DNA of 7,087 nucleotides, from positions 6,998 to 14,084 of the forward strand of contig DKEN01000065.1 in assembly GCA_002452515.1 (NCBI GenBank), written 5' to 3'. The notes under the pieces were generated by a model. The model was not told the DNA's origin. It searched no databases and saw only the letters and a list, made by a program, of their open reading frames with translations. Below are positions 1 through 6,413 of this stretch, piece by piece. Every line of letters begins with the position of its first letter. Position 1 is the stretch's first letter. This DNA comes from Spartobacteria bacterium UBA6821 (GTDB lineage: Bacteria; Verrucomicrobiota; Verrucomicrobiia; Chthoniobacterales; UBA6821). Made by a program: the position numbers and the translations under genes.

Positions 1-464
1 CAGGCAACTCAGGTGGTCCCCTCATCGACATTCACGGCAAGGTGATCGGGATCAATAATTTTATCATCAGCAGCAGCGGAGGCTCTGAAGGTATTGGCTT
101 CGCGATTCCTTCAAATGTGGCCCGCAAGGTCTACGAGGATATCGTCCAACGGGGGCGGGTGATTCATCCATGGTTGGGCGTCATCATGCGTCCTCTAACC
201 ACCTCACTGGCCCAGCAACTCAAACTCCCCGATGCGCATGGGGCACTCATTGCAGCCACTCAGGCCAACTCTCCCGCCGAACGGAGCGGCTTACAGGGGG
301 GGGATGTGATTCTTTCCTTTAACGGACGACCGATCCGAGATGGTACGGATCTTCGCAATCGTGTCGCGGAGGCCCAGGTTGGGACTCCGGTAAAATTTGG
401 TCTCCTGCGCGCAGGTCAACCTCTTGAACTCAATGTGCTGATGGAAGAGGAACCAGCAAACTGA
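1..464 (+). CDS. HtrA/Do-family serine protease, C-terminal part (5' end outside window)
   Basis: This is the 3' end of an envelope quality-control serine protease that cleaves misfolded proteins. The frame is open from the window edge, with the first full codon at base 3. It begins with GNSGGPL, which holds the catalytic serine of the trypsin-like domain, and continues through the family's closing strand GIGFAIPSN. The catalytic His and Asp lie upstream, outside the window. A PDZ domain follows from WLGVIMRPL to the end, with the typical SPAERSGLQGGDVILSFNG stretch and the closing beta strands. Only one PDZ domain is present before the stop, as in DegS or HhoB-like members; DegP and DegQ have two. 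The next gene starts 105 bases downstream behind its own inverted repeats, so this is probably a separate unit. The family call is firm, but the exact paralogue cannot be named from the fragment. Confidence 0.93.
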   Translation, partial: GNSGGPLIDIHGKVIGINNFIISSSGGSEGIGFAIPSNVARKVYEDIVQRGRVIHPWLGVIMRPLTTSLAQQLKLPDAHGALIAATQANSPAERSGLQGGDVILSFNGRPIRDGTDLRNRVAEAQVGTPVKFGLLRAGQPLELNVLMEEEPAN

Positions 465-530
465 TTCTTTGTTCCTTTTAACTCGATACCGGCAGTATAC
501 CGACATTCGATGGACACATTTTTCAAATAA

Positions 531-559
531 AGTTGACTATCATTCAACTTTGTTGAATG
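531..559. promoter_or_regulatory. Overlapping inverted repeats, probable operator/promoter of the XRE-cupin gene
   Basis: Two perfect inverted repeats share a half-site directly before the regulator gene. AGTTGA (531-536) pairs with TCAACT (544-549) across 7 bases. CATTCAAC (541-548) pairs with GTTGAATG (552-559) across TTT. TTGACT (533-538) also resembles a -35 box, but no good -10 box lies at the expected distance. The second palindrome ends 10 bases before the GTG start, a common place for an autoregulatory operator of an XRE-type repressor. The symmetry is seen directly; the operator role is inferred. Confidence 0.55.
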
Positions 560-569
560 TGAACTTGAA

Positions 570-1115
570 GTGACAACCCTTCCCAAAAGAATTGGTAGTA
601 GTATCCGTAAAATCCGCCTCTCCCAGCGACGCACACAGGAGGATGTTGCCGGCTGTGCGGGATTCACCAAGAGTCTTCTTTCCAAAATAGAATCAGGAAA
701 AGTAACTCCTCCCGTTGCAACCTTGATAGGTATTGCTTCAGCGCTCGGCACGACACTCTCCACCCTTGTTGAGGAGAAAAATCATCGGGGAGTCGTTACC
801 GGTACGGCGGAAGAAGTAAAGCAGGGGCTATCCTTGACCGAGCAGGGCTACTGGATTTATCCCTTCGCCTCAAGGCATCAGGGGAAAAAAATGCAACCGA
901 TGTTCATAGTGGCCAACCGTGGGGAGGTGAAAGAACACCACTTCAAACACGAGGGTGAGGAGTTTATCTATCTGCTGGAAGGGGCCCTGTGGGTTGAAGT
1001 CGGCCAGGAAAGGCATCGACTCGCCGCGGGTGGTTCGATCTATTTTGAATCACACGAACCGCATCAGATCATTCCCATCACCAAAATCGTCAAATACCTC
1101 AACATCTTCCTCTAA
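570..1115 (+). CDS. XRE-family transcriptional regulator with C-terminal cupin sensor domain
   Basis: This is a cytoplasmic DNA-binding regulator of 181 residues, the usual size for the HTH-cupin class (SutR/PuuR-like). Residues 7-65 form a lambda-repressor-type helix-turn-helix: IGSSIRKIRLSQ, the TQEDVA helix, the recognition helix around TKSLLSKIESGK, then PPVATLIGIASALG. Residues 110-181 form a cupin barrel. Its first motif has H123, H124, H127 and E130/E131 and ends LLEG; its second is GGSIYFESHEPHQI with H165. These residues could bind a metal or small ligand. The start is a GTG at 570, because no other in-frame start fits before the HTH, and only a weak purine stretch precedes it. Palindromes immediately upstream suggest autoregulation. 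The gene is 26 bases ahead of the DUF362-type gene, so it likely controls the operon. The effector is unknown. Confidence 0.9.
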   Translation: MTTLPKRIGSSIRKIRLSQRRTQEDVAGCAGFTKSLLSKIESGKVTPPVATLIGIASALGTTLSTLVEEKNHRGVVTGTAEEVKQGLSLTEQGYWIYPFASRHQGKKMQPMFIVANRGEVKEHHFKHEGEEFIYLLEGALWVEVGQERHRLAAGGSIYFESHEPHQIIPITKIVKYLNIFL

Positions 1116-1141
1116 AAAACTCAGATTAACCCCTCCAGAAC

Positions 1142-2503
1142 ATGACAGCACTCTCACGTAGAAAATTTCTAAAACTCGCCGCAAGTGGTGCGGCGGGAGT
1201 TTTCTTTCTGATGCAAAGCCGCCTTCGGGCACAACTGCCACCCACGCCCCCGGGACCGCTTCAGCCATGGGTTCCGCTTGATGCATCCAATACTCCGATC
1301 GGCAACCCTCGTGGTATTTTCCCCGGCAGGGTGACTTTTGCCCGTGATCCCAGCGCGGCACTCTGGGATGGAAAAACAGGGCGTTGGTGGGATCCGGCGA
1401 ACATCAACGAGGAGGCTCTGCAGGGAATGTTTTCCAAGTCCTTACGCGGGCTTACAGGGACTGCCAGCGATGCCGATGCCTGGAAAAAGTTGTTTACTTC
1501 CTATAACAGCACGCATGCCCGGGGCGACTCTGGATGGAAGGCGGGCGAAACGATTGCCGTGAAGATCAATGTCAATAATACCCTCAAGTACGATGATCAG
1601 AAGAATCACATTGATCAATCACCGCAGGCGACACGGGCGCTTCTCCGTCAGCTAACCGGTCCCGGAGGTATCTCGCAGAAGGACATTCTGATTTATGACG
1701 CAAGCGTAGGGTGGAGAGTGCGCGCACTTCCCGACCGCATTTACGCCCCTCTTCATGCGGAGTTTCCGGAAGTGCGTTGGATGGACGGCCAGGGACTCAA
1801 CGGACGAGAGAAGGCCGATTGGGTGGACGGTTCCATTTCCTACACATCACCGGAAACCGAATTGGGTTCCATGCTCCCGAAGCAGATCATCGATGCCACC
1901 TATCTCATCAACTTCGCCCTGTTCAAGGGGCATGAGATGTCCGGGGTGACGCTGTGTGGCAAAAACCATTTCGGATCGATCAAATTTCCACAAAAGGATC
2001 ACCCAAAGTATGTCACCCCGATGAACCGTCCTCCCGACAGTTATTCGGCCTATGTCGACCTTATGGGATGTCCCAATCTCGGTGCAAAATCGATGCTCTA
2101 CATCGTAGACGGTCTTTACGGGATGATGACAAACGTCGGTGATCCCAAGCTCGATCGCGACCGATGGAAGACTCTTTTCAACGGAGAATGGTCATCCTGC
2201 TACTTCATGTCGCAAGATCCGGTGGCGATCGATTCGGTCTGCCTCGATTTTCTACGTACCGAGTACCCGACCGACCTTGGCTTCAGCGGAAACAAAGCGT
2301 TCCCTCTCGGGGCTATCCGTAATTGCGACAACTACCTCCACGAGGCAGCCTTGGGAACGAATTATAAACTCGGGCCCTATAAGCCGAATGGTCTCCTCAT
2401 CGGAAGTCAGGGTGTTCATGAACATTGGAACAATGCCAATGATCGCCAGTACAGCCGCAATCTGAGTCCTGCCGGGAAGGGTATCGAATTGTTCACGGTT
2501 TAG
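1142..2503 (+). CDS. Tat-exported DUF362-type protein of unknown function
   Basis: This 453-residue protein begins with a twin-arginine signal: SRRKFLKLAA, then a hydrophobic stretch to about residue 25, with likely cleavage after the RAQ at 29-31. It should therefore be exported already folded. The mature part matches the DUF362 pattern in order: AVKINVNN (139-146), the YDAS strand (185-188), FKGHEMSGVTLCGKNHFGS (261-279), DGLYG (323-327) and SQDPVAIDSVCLDFL (357-371). The KxH and KN residues of the third block and the DPVAxD motif are probably the functional core. Many relatives carry a ferredoxin-type CxxCxxC cluster, but none is visible here and the few cysteines are scattered. The Tat signal still hints at a cofactor, although no reaction is established for the family. 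It sits between the regulator (26-base gap) and the GH3 gene (31-base gap). The ATG at 1142 is the only start that keeps the signal peptide intact. Confidence 0.85.
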   Translation: MTALSRRKFLKLAASGAAGVFFLMQSRLRAQLPPTPPGPLQPWVPLDASNTPIGNPRGIFPGRVTFARDPSAALWDGKTGRWWDPANINEEALQGMFSKSLRGLTGTASDADAWKKLFTSYNSTHARGDSGWKAGETIAVKINVNNTLKYDDQKNHIDQSPQATRALLRQLTGPGGISQKDILIYDASVGWRVRALPDRIYAPLHAEFPEVRWMDGQGLNGREKADWVDGSISYTSPETELGSMLPKQIIDATYLINFALFKGHEMSGVTLCGKNHFGSIKFPQKDHPKYVTPMNRPPDSYSAYVDLMGCPNLGAKSMLYIVDGLYGMMTNVGDPKLDRDRWKTLFNGEWSSCYFMSQDPVAIDSVCLDFLRTEYPTDLGFSGNKAFPLGAIRNCDNYLHEAALGTNYKLGPYKPNGLLIGSQGVHEHWNNANDRQYSRNLSPAGKGIELFTV

Positions 2504-2513
2504 TCTCGCTCGC

Positions 2514-2529
2514 AAAATTTAATAATTTT
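2514..2529. repeat. AT-rich inverted repeat in the gap before the GH3 gene
   Basis: AAAATT (2514-2519) and AATTTT (2524-2529) are perfect inverted arms around TAAT, inside the 31-base gap between the DUF362-type and GH3 genes. The block is strikingly AT-rich within GC-rich coding surroundings. It could keep the GH3 start region unstructured, act as a weak internal promoter element or bind a regulator. It is too weak and too close to the start codon to be a convincing terminator. Only the symmetry itself is certain. Confidence 0.35.
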
Positions 2530-2534
2530 CTTAC

Positions 2535-4775
2535 ATGATGAGACCTTGTCGTCTTTTTTACCTGGCCTGTGTTATCGGCGTTTATTCGACAGGCCTGTTC
2601 TCGCTCTCTGCCGCCGTGGAATCCAACGCCATTTCAGCACCAAAGGCGTCACCAACTCCTCGATACCTCGACCCTGCAGCACCACTGGAGGAGCGGATCC
2701 AGGATCTCATCGGTCGGCTAACACTCGAGCAAAAGGCCCAGTTACTGAATCACAAGGGGCCTACCGTCACCGTCGGAGACTTCCACATCCGAGCCGACCA
2801 GTGGAACCAATGCCTTAACGGAGTGCAGTGGGACCGGCCAACAACACTCTTCCCCGTCTGCATTGGCCTCGCAGCAACCTGGAATCCTGAGCTTATCCAA
2901 CGCGATGTTGCCGCCGTCCTCTCCGATGAAGCCCGCGCCATTTACAATAATTGGCACTTCGATCCCCAGGCCCCCGGCGAACACAAGGGACTAATCTATC
3001 GCGCACCGGTCATCAATATCGAACGCAATCCCTATTGGGGTCGGAATCACGAGTCGTGGGGGGAGGATCCCTTCCTCACAGGCCGCATGGCTGTCGCCTA
3101 TGTGAAGGGCATTCAGGGCGACGATCCTGATCACCTCAAACTCGCCGCCACCTTGAAGCACTTCGCGGTGAACAACGTTGAAGGCGACCGCACAAAGCTG
3201 AATGCCACAGTTTCCGAGCGCATGTTGCGCGAATATTGGCTCCCACATTGGCGCGATGCCGTGGTCGAGGGGCAGGCCAGTTCGCTCATGGCCAGCTACA
3301 ATGCGATCAATGGCACACCCAATAATATCAACCATTGGTTGCTCACCGATCTGCTGAAAACCGAGTGGAATCACCAGGGGTTTGTCGTATCCGATCTTGG
3401 CGGCGTGAAGACAATGGTCGAGGGTCACGAGAAGGGGCAGATGAATTATGTGGAGGCGGTCGCAAAGAGCGTGATGGCCGGCTGCGATTTCTCCGACAAG
3501 GAATTTCAGGACAATATTCCTACAGCCGTGCGCGAGGGAAAACTTACCGAGGCACGCCTTGACGACGCGCTCACCCGTGTGCTCCGCATCCGTTTCCGCC
3601 TCGGTGAGTTCGATCCCTTTAACACGAATCCTTACAGCAAGATTCCAATCTCCGTTGTCAACAGTCCTGACCACCGCGCCATCGCCCTGAAGGTCGCGAG
3701 GGAATCCATCGTCTTGCTTCAGAATCAGGGACCGCTCCTCCCGCTTGATCGTGCGAAGATCAAGCGAATCGCCGTCCTTGGGCCGCTAGCCGACCGGGTT
3801 AACAAGAACAACTACAACGGCGTCCTGCCGGATTCGGTGACACTTCTTCAAGGAATCAAGGACCGTGTGGCACCGGGAACCGAAATTGTTTATGGCGTTG
3901 GTGGAGTTGTCGGTGGCAAACCCAATTCCTGGATCAAAAACTCGATAGAGCCCAAGATTGATGAGACTTCAGAACTTTCGAAAGCCGTGGAACTGGCACG
4001 CCATGCCGATGTCGCCATCGTCTGCGTCGGCACCACTGCTGCCATCGAACAGGAAGCCCGAGACCGTACTTCTCTCGGATTGTCGGGCAACCAAGAACAA
4101 CTCGTCGAAGCTGTCGCAGCCGTTAATCCCCGCACCATTGTCGTGGAAATGAGCGCCGGCCCCCTCACCGTTCCCTGGATCAAGGACCATGTTCCCGCCG
4201 TTCTGCAGGCCTGGTGGCCCGGTGAGGAAGGAGGCAACGCCATCGCAGACGTCCTGTTCGGCGACTACAACCCCGCCGGACGACTGCCCCATACCGTGTA
4301 TGCATCCGAGGCCCAGGTTCCGCCGATCGACGAATACGACATCACGAGGGGCTTTACCTACATGTATCTGAAAGGGGCCCCTCTGTTCCCCTTCGGTCAC
4401 GGCCTCAGCTACACGACCTTTGCCTATTCCAATCTGAAAGTCTCACCCGCAACCCTCTCCACCACCGGAACTCTCACGGTCAGTATTGACGTCAAAAACA
4501 CCGGCAACCGCCCTGGCGATGAGGTCGCGCAACTCTACATCCACGAGGTGAAGCCCACTGTCGTTCGTCCCGCCGAAGAGTTGCGCGGCTTCCAACGCAT
4601 CACCCTGAATGCCGGAGAAACCCGCACACTCACTTTCACCATTCCCGCCGCAAAACTCGCCTACTGGGACGAGCGCACCCATGCCTTTGTCGTCAACCCT
4701 GGCACATTTGACGTGCTCGTCGGAGCATCCTCCGGAGACATACGAGCCCGCGATCGGATCAATGTAACTCAGTGA
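2535..4775 (+). CDS. Glycoside hydrolase family 3 beta-glycosidase (beta-glucosidase/beta-xylosidase type), exported
   Basis: This retaining exo-beta-glycosidase of 746 residues removes terminal sugars, probably glucose or xylose, from glycosides outside the cytoplasm. A signal peptide covers about residues 1-27, with cleavage near SAA-VES. The N-terminal (beta/alpha)8 domain shows TxFPVCIGLAATWN (104-117), NIERNPYWGRNHESWGEDP (161-179), the LKHF substrate-binding motif (K208, H209) and the nucleophile motif GFVVSDLGGV with D287. The alpha/beta sandwich domain runs from about 390 to 622, with the likely acid/base at E505 or E507 in IEQEARDR, followed by the LSGNQ and AWWPGEEGG signatures. A fibronectin-III-like domain fills about 660-735. 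The SDLGG and ExEARDR wording is nearer the SDCGAV and EAEGxDR of xylosidase-like members than the usual SDW of BglX. The protein is complete and has normal length. The ATG at 2538 is an equally possible start. Its substrate cannot be read from sequence. Confidence 0.95.
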   Translation: MMRPCRLFYLACVIGVYSTGLFSLSAAVESNAISAPKASPTPRYLDPAAPLEERIQDLIGRLTLEQKAQLLNHKGPTVTVGDFHIRADQWNQCLNGVQWDRPTTLFPVCIGLAATWNPELIQRDVAAVLSDEARAIYNNWHFDPQAPGEHKGLIYRAPVINIERNPYWGRNHESWGEDPFLTGRMAVAYVKGIQGDDPDHLKLAATLKHFAVNNVEGDRTKLNATVSERMLREYWLPHWRDAVVEGQASSLMASYNAINGTPNNINHWLLTDLLKTEWNHQGFVVSDLGGVKTMVEGHEKGQMNYVEAVAKSVMAGCDFSDKEFQDNIPTAVREGKLTEARLDDALTRVLRIRFRLGEFDPFNTNPYSKIPISVVNSPDHRAIALKVARESIVLLQNQGPLLPLDRAKIKRIAVLGPLADRVNKNNYNGVLPDSVTLLQGIKDRVAPGTEIVYGVGGVVGGKPNSWIKNSIEPKIDETSELSKAVELARHADVAIVCVGTTAAIEQEARDRTSLGLSGNQEQLVEAVAAVNPRTIVVEMSAGPLTVPWIKDHVPAVLQAWWPGEEGGNAIADVLFGDYNPAGRLPHTVYASEAQVPPIDEYDITRGFTYMYLKGAPLFPFGHGLSYTTFAYSNLKVSPATLSTTGTLTVSIDVKNTGNRPGDEVAQLYIHEVKPTVVRPAEELRGFQRITLNAGETRTLTFTIPAAKLAYWDERTHAFVVNPGTFDVLVGASSGDIRARDRINVTQ

Positions 4776-4797
4776 TCCCGCAGATTCCGGTCCCTCT

Positions 4798-5874
4798 ATG
4801 AACCACTCGCTCCTCTGCCTTTTTTTGATGCTCCTCGGTGACCCAGCGCTTCACGCCGTCGACCCCGCCCCCATCCAGGTCGCGCCCGAAAACAAGGTCC
4901 ACGACAGTAACAGCATGGCCACTGCTGATCTTAGCCCCGCCCCCGCATCACCTGTTACTCTCCCCGGAAATGGACTGGCACAACATCCCTTCCTCTACTC
5001 TGGGGAGTGGGATTATCGCAAACCTGTCCAGACCCTCTTTCTCGTCCGCGACGGCAAAGTAGCGTGGTCTTACGACATCCCGACGAAGGACGAACACGGC
5101 ACGCTGCAGGAGCTTGGCGATGCAACCATGCTCTCCAACGGAAACATCCTTTTCTCTCGCAAAATCGGAGCTAGCGAAATCACGCCCGACAAGAAGATTG
5201 TCTGGAACATCGACGCGCCCAAGGGATCCGAGATTCACTGCGTCCAACCCATCGGTCTTGACCGGGTATTGGTGATGCAAAATGGCAATCCGGCCAAACT
5301 GATGATTATTCAAAAGGCGACGGGAAAGGTTGAAAAGGAGCTAACGATCCCCGTCCAGCATCCTGAGAAACCGCATCTGCAATTCAGACGTGTCCACATG
5401 ACTCAAGCCGGCACATTCCTTGCCGCGCATCTCGACCAGGGGAAAGTCGTGGAATACGATAAGGATGGCAAAGAAATCTGGTCCTTCGCTACGCCTAGCC
5501 CTTGGTCAGCCGCACGTCTCAAGAATGGCAACACCCTCATCACTTGCGGCACCTCGACAGTTCGCGAGGTAAATCCAAAAGGTGCTGTTGTCTGGGAGTT
5601 CAATCAAAAGGATGTGCCCGACATCAAACTCTTCATCCTTCAGGAAGTCTCGCGTCTAGCCAATGGCAATACGGTGATTTGCAACTGGTGCCCGGTTAAT
5701 TTGAAAAATCCAAAAGACTGGCCAGCTTCGGTACAACTTCTCGAAGTGACCCCCGAAAAGAAAGTCGTCTGGGCATTGCGCTCATGGAATGCACCAGCGG
5801 ATCTCGGGCCTGCTTCTTCTATTCAACTACTCGACGAGCCCGGCGTCGCAGAAAACGGAGATTTACAACGATGA
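4798..5874 (+). CDS. Secreted beta-propeller (PQQ/WD-like repeat) protein of unknown function
   Basis: This 358-residue protein has a signal peptide at about 1-20 (hydrophobic LLCLFLMLL, then ALHA) and a proline-rich linker to about residue 60. The rest is built from short beta-strand repeats of propeller type. The motif K-x-x-W recurs at KVAWSYD (87), KIVWNID (133), KEIWSFA (225), AVVWEFN (263) and KVVWALR (322). It alternates with NGN motifs: LSNGNILF (112), LKNGNTLI (241) and LANGNTVI (287). This pattern is shared with PQQ-like and arylsulfotransferase-like propellers, but no catalytic or cofactor signature is recognisable, so a binding or scaffold role is as likely as an enzyme. The gene follows GH3 by 22 bases and looks co-transcribed. 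Its stop codon overlaps a new ATG (ATGA at 5871). The ending LLDEPGVAENGDLQR reads like a natural C-terminus. Confidence 0.72.
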   Translation: MNHSLLCLFLMLLGDPALHAVDPAPIQVAPENKVHDSNSMATADLSPAPASPVTLPGNGLAQHPFLYSGEWDYRKPVQTLFLVRDGKVAWSYDIPTKDEHGTLQELGDATMLSNGNILFSRKIGASEITPDKKIVWNIDAPKGSEIHCVQPIGLDRVLVMQNGNPAKLMIIQKATGKVEKELTIPVQHPEKPHLQFRRVHMTQAGTFLAAHLDQGKVVEYDKDGKEIWSFATPSPWSAARLKNGNTLITCGTSTVREVNPKGAVVWEFNQKDVPDIKLFILQEVSRLANGNTVICNWCPVNLKNPKDWPASVQLLEVTPEKKVVWALRSWNAPADLGPASSIQLLDEPGVAENGDLQR

Positions 5875-5906
5875 AGCCACTCATCCCGACATTGCTGGGG
5901 TTGTAA
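5871..5906 (+). pseudogene. Possible remnant start of a lost fifth operon gene (11 codons)
   Basis: An ATG at 5871 overlaps the propeller gene's TGA in the arrangement ATGA, a classic translational-coupling junction. It opens the frame MKPLIPTLLGL, which ends at TAA (5904-5906). A lysine followed by a leucine-rich stretch looks like the start of a signal peptide, in keeping with the three exported proteins upstream. No continuing protein is recognisable in any frame after it. The overlap and peptide are directly visible; that it is the stub of a deleted or disrupted gene is inference. A chance short frame is the alternative. Confidence 0.3.
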
Positions 5907-6005
5907 AAAATCCTTCGGTGAATTCGCAAGGGACGGTTTAAGGTTCACGATGATTGAAATGCAACCATGGGTTCCTCTTCAGTGAAGATCCATCTGAAGC
6001 GAATC

Positions 6006-6018
6006 TTACGAATCGTAA
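6006..6018. promoter_or_regulatory. Compact palindrome TTACGA-A-TCGTAA, candidate protein-binding site
   Basis: TTACGA and TCGTAA are perfect inverted arms around a single central base. With no loop to speak of, this suits a dimeric DNA-binding protein better than an RNA hairpin. It is 400 bases before the next start codon and 132 bases after the propeller gene, so its target is unclear. Symmetry is certain; the role is speculative. Confidence 0.3.
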
Positions 6019-6120
6019 AACCGATTTCATAAAAACCTACAGGAGAACCGCGTGCAGGCCGACTCTTTGACTCCAATGAATTCATGCCTTGAGCGTTTGA
6101 ATAATAGTATGGCCATCGAT

Positions 6121-6282
6121 TTGCCAGCGCCATGGGGTTGGTTGGCAAGGAGGAAGCGAAGCGGCTGTAGTTTGACGACACTTGCCTCCCGGCAAGTGGT
6201 GTCGCCCAAAGGGTCTCGCATCGGCGAGATCTTCCGCGCCTCTTCCCAGAGGCTTAGTTCTGTGCTACAGGCCTAGCGAGGC
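6121..6282. repeat. Cluster of stable short hairpins, possible structured RNA or interspersed repeat
   Basis: Consecutive inverted repeats sit almost back to back. TTGCCA (6121-6126) pairs with TGGCAA (6143-6148). CACTTGCC (6179-6186) pairs with GGCAAGTG (6191-6198) around TCCC, extended by GACG (6174-6177) against TGTC (6200-6203) beyond one mismatch. TCTCGC (6214-6219) pairs with GCGAGA (6224-6229) around ATCG. GCCTCT (6238-6243) pairs with AGAGGC (6248-6253) around TCCC. GCCT (6271-6274) pairs with AGGC (6279-6282). Two hairpins share the same TCCC loop. No T-run follows, so a simple terminator is unlikely. The block does not match RNase P, SRP RNA, tmRNA or tRNA consensus features that I can recall. 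It may be a structured RNA or one copy of a genomic repeat family; strand is undecided. Confidence 0.45.
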
Positions 6283-6320
6283 AACACCACCAAAACACCC
6301 TATGCCTCCGCAAAGAATGG

Positions 6321-6346
6321 CTAGAGAATTACTTAAACCGCTCTAG
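6321..6346. repeat. Inverted repeat CTAGAG/CTCTAG upstream of the membrane protein gene
   Basis: CTAGAG (6321-6326) and CTCTAG (6341-6346) form perfect arms around a 14-base AT-rich centre, 68 bases before the ATG at 6414. The spacing and position would fit a regulator-binding site in the promoter region of that gene. An arm this short can arise by chance in a region already rich in symmetries. Confidence 0.3.
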
Positions 6347-6413
6347 GTACCCGACAAAGTGATGAGAGACACTTGCGGTCAGGAGCAGAGCAAGGCTAAA
6401 GTCCTCCATCCCC

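Larger units (their letters stand above)
5907..6413. other. Non-coding stretch of about 500 bases rich in inverted repeats
   Basis: No frame on either strand gives a recognisable protein, and the short frames present (up to about 78 codons) have no domain-like pattern. The stretch holds many small symmetries: CTTCAGTGAAG (5977-5987), TTACGAATCGTAA (6006-6018), ATGAATTCAT (6076-6085), a hairpin cluster at 6121-6282 and CTAGAG/CTCTAG (6321-6346). It must also contain the promoter of the gene at 6414, but no clear -35/-10 pair stands out. No tRNA, and no hairpin followed by a T-run, is visible, so the end of the operon transcript is not located. Confidence 0.6.

Noticed and set aside
465..530. 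Possible terminator after the HtrA gene; ATACCG occurs twice (486-491 and 497-502)
   Set aside because: The copies are direct repeats, do not form a stem, and no hairpin with a T-run is present.
2550..2575. LAC near the GH3 N-terminus considered as a lipoprotein lipobox
   Set aside because: The cysteine lies too early, before most of the hydrophobic core, and SLSAA-VE is a better signal peptidase I site.
2991..3674. Long open frame (227 codons) on the minus strand inside the GH3 gene
   Set aside because: It is fully antisense to conserved GH3 motifs, has no recognisable domain, and is explained by the codon bias of the real gene.
3969..4400. Minus-strand open frame (143 codons) within the GH3 gene
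   Set aside because: It mirrors the conserved GH3 C-terminal domain and shows no protein-like pattern of its own.
6144..6170. GGAGGAAGCGAAGC stretch resembling the SRP RNA apical motif
   Set aside because: The flanking helix and the conserved GGUCAGG-type sequence are missing, so the likeness is superficial.
6174..6203. Strong hairpin considered as a rho-independent terminator of the operon
   Set aside because: It is followed by GCCCAAAGGG instead of a T-run on the + strand, and it lies 300 bases after the last operon gene.
5945..6276. Short open frames on both strands in the gap after the operon (64-78 codons)
   Set aside because: They overlap the hairpin cluster and palindromes, have mixed composition without domain-like pattern, and lack supporting start signals.
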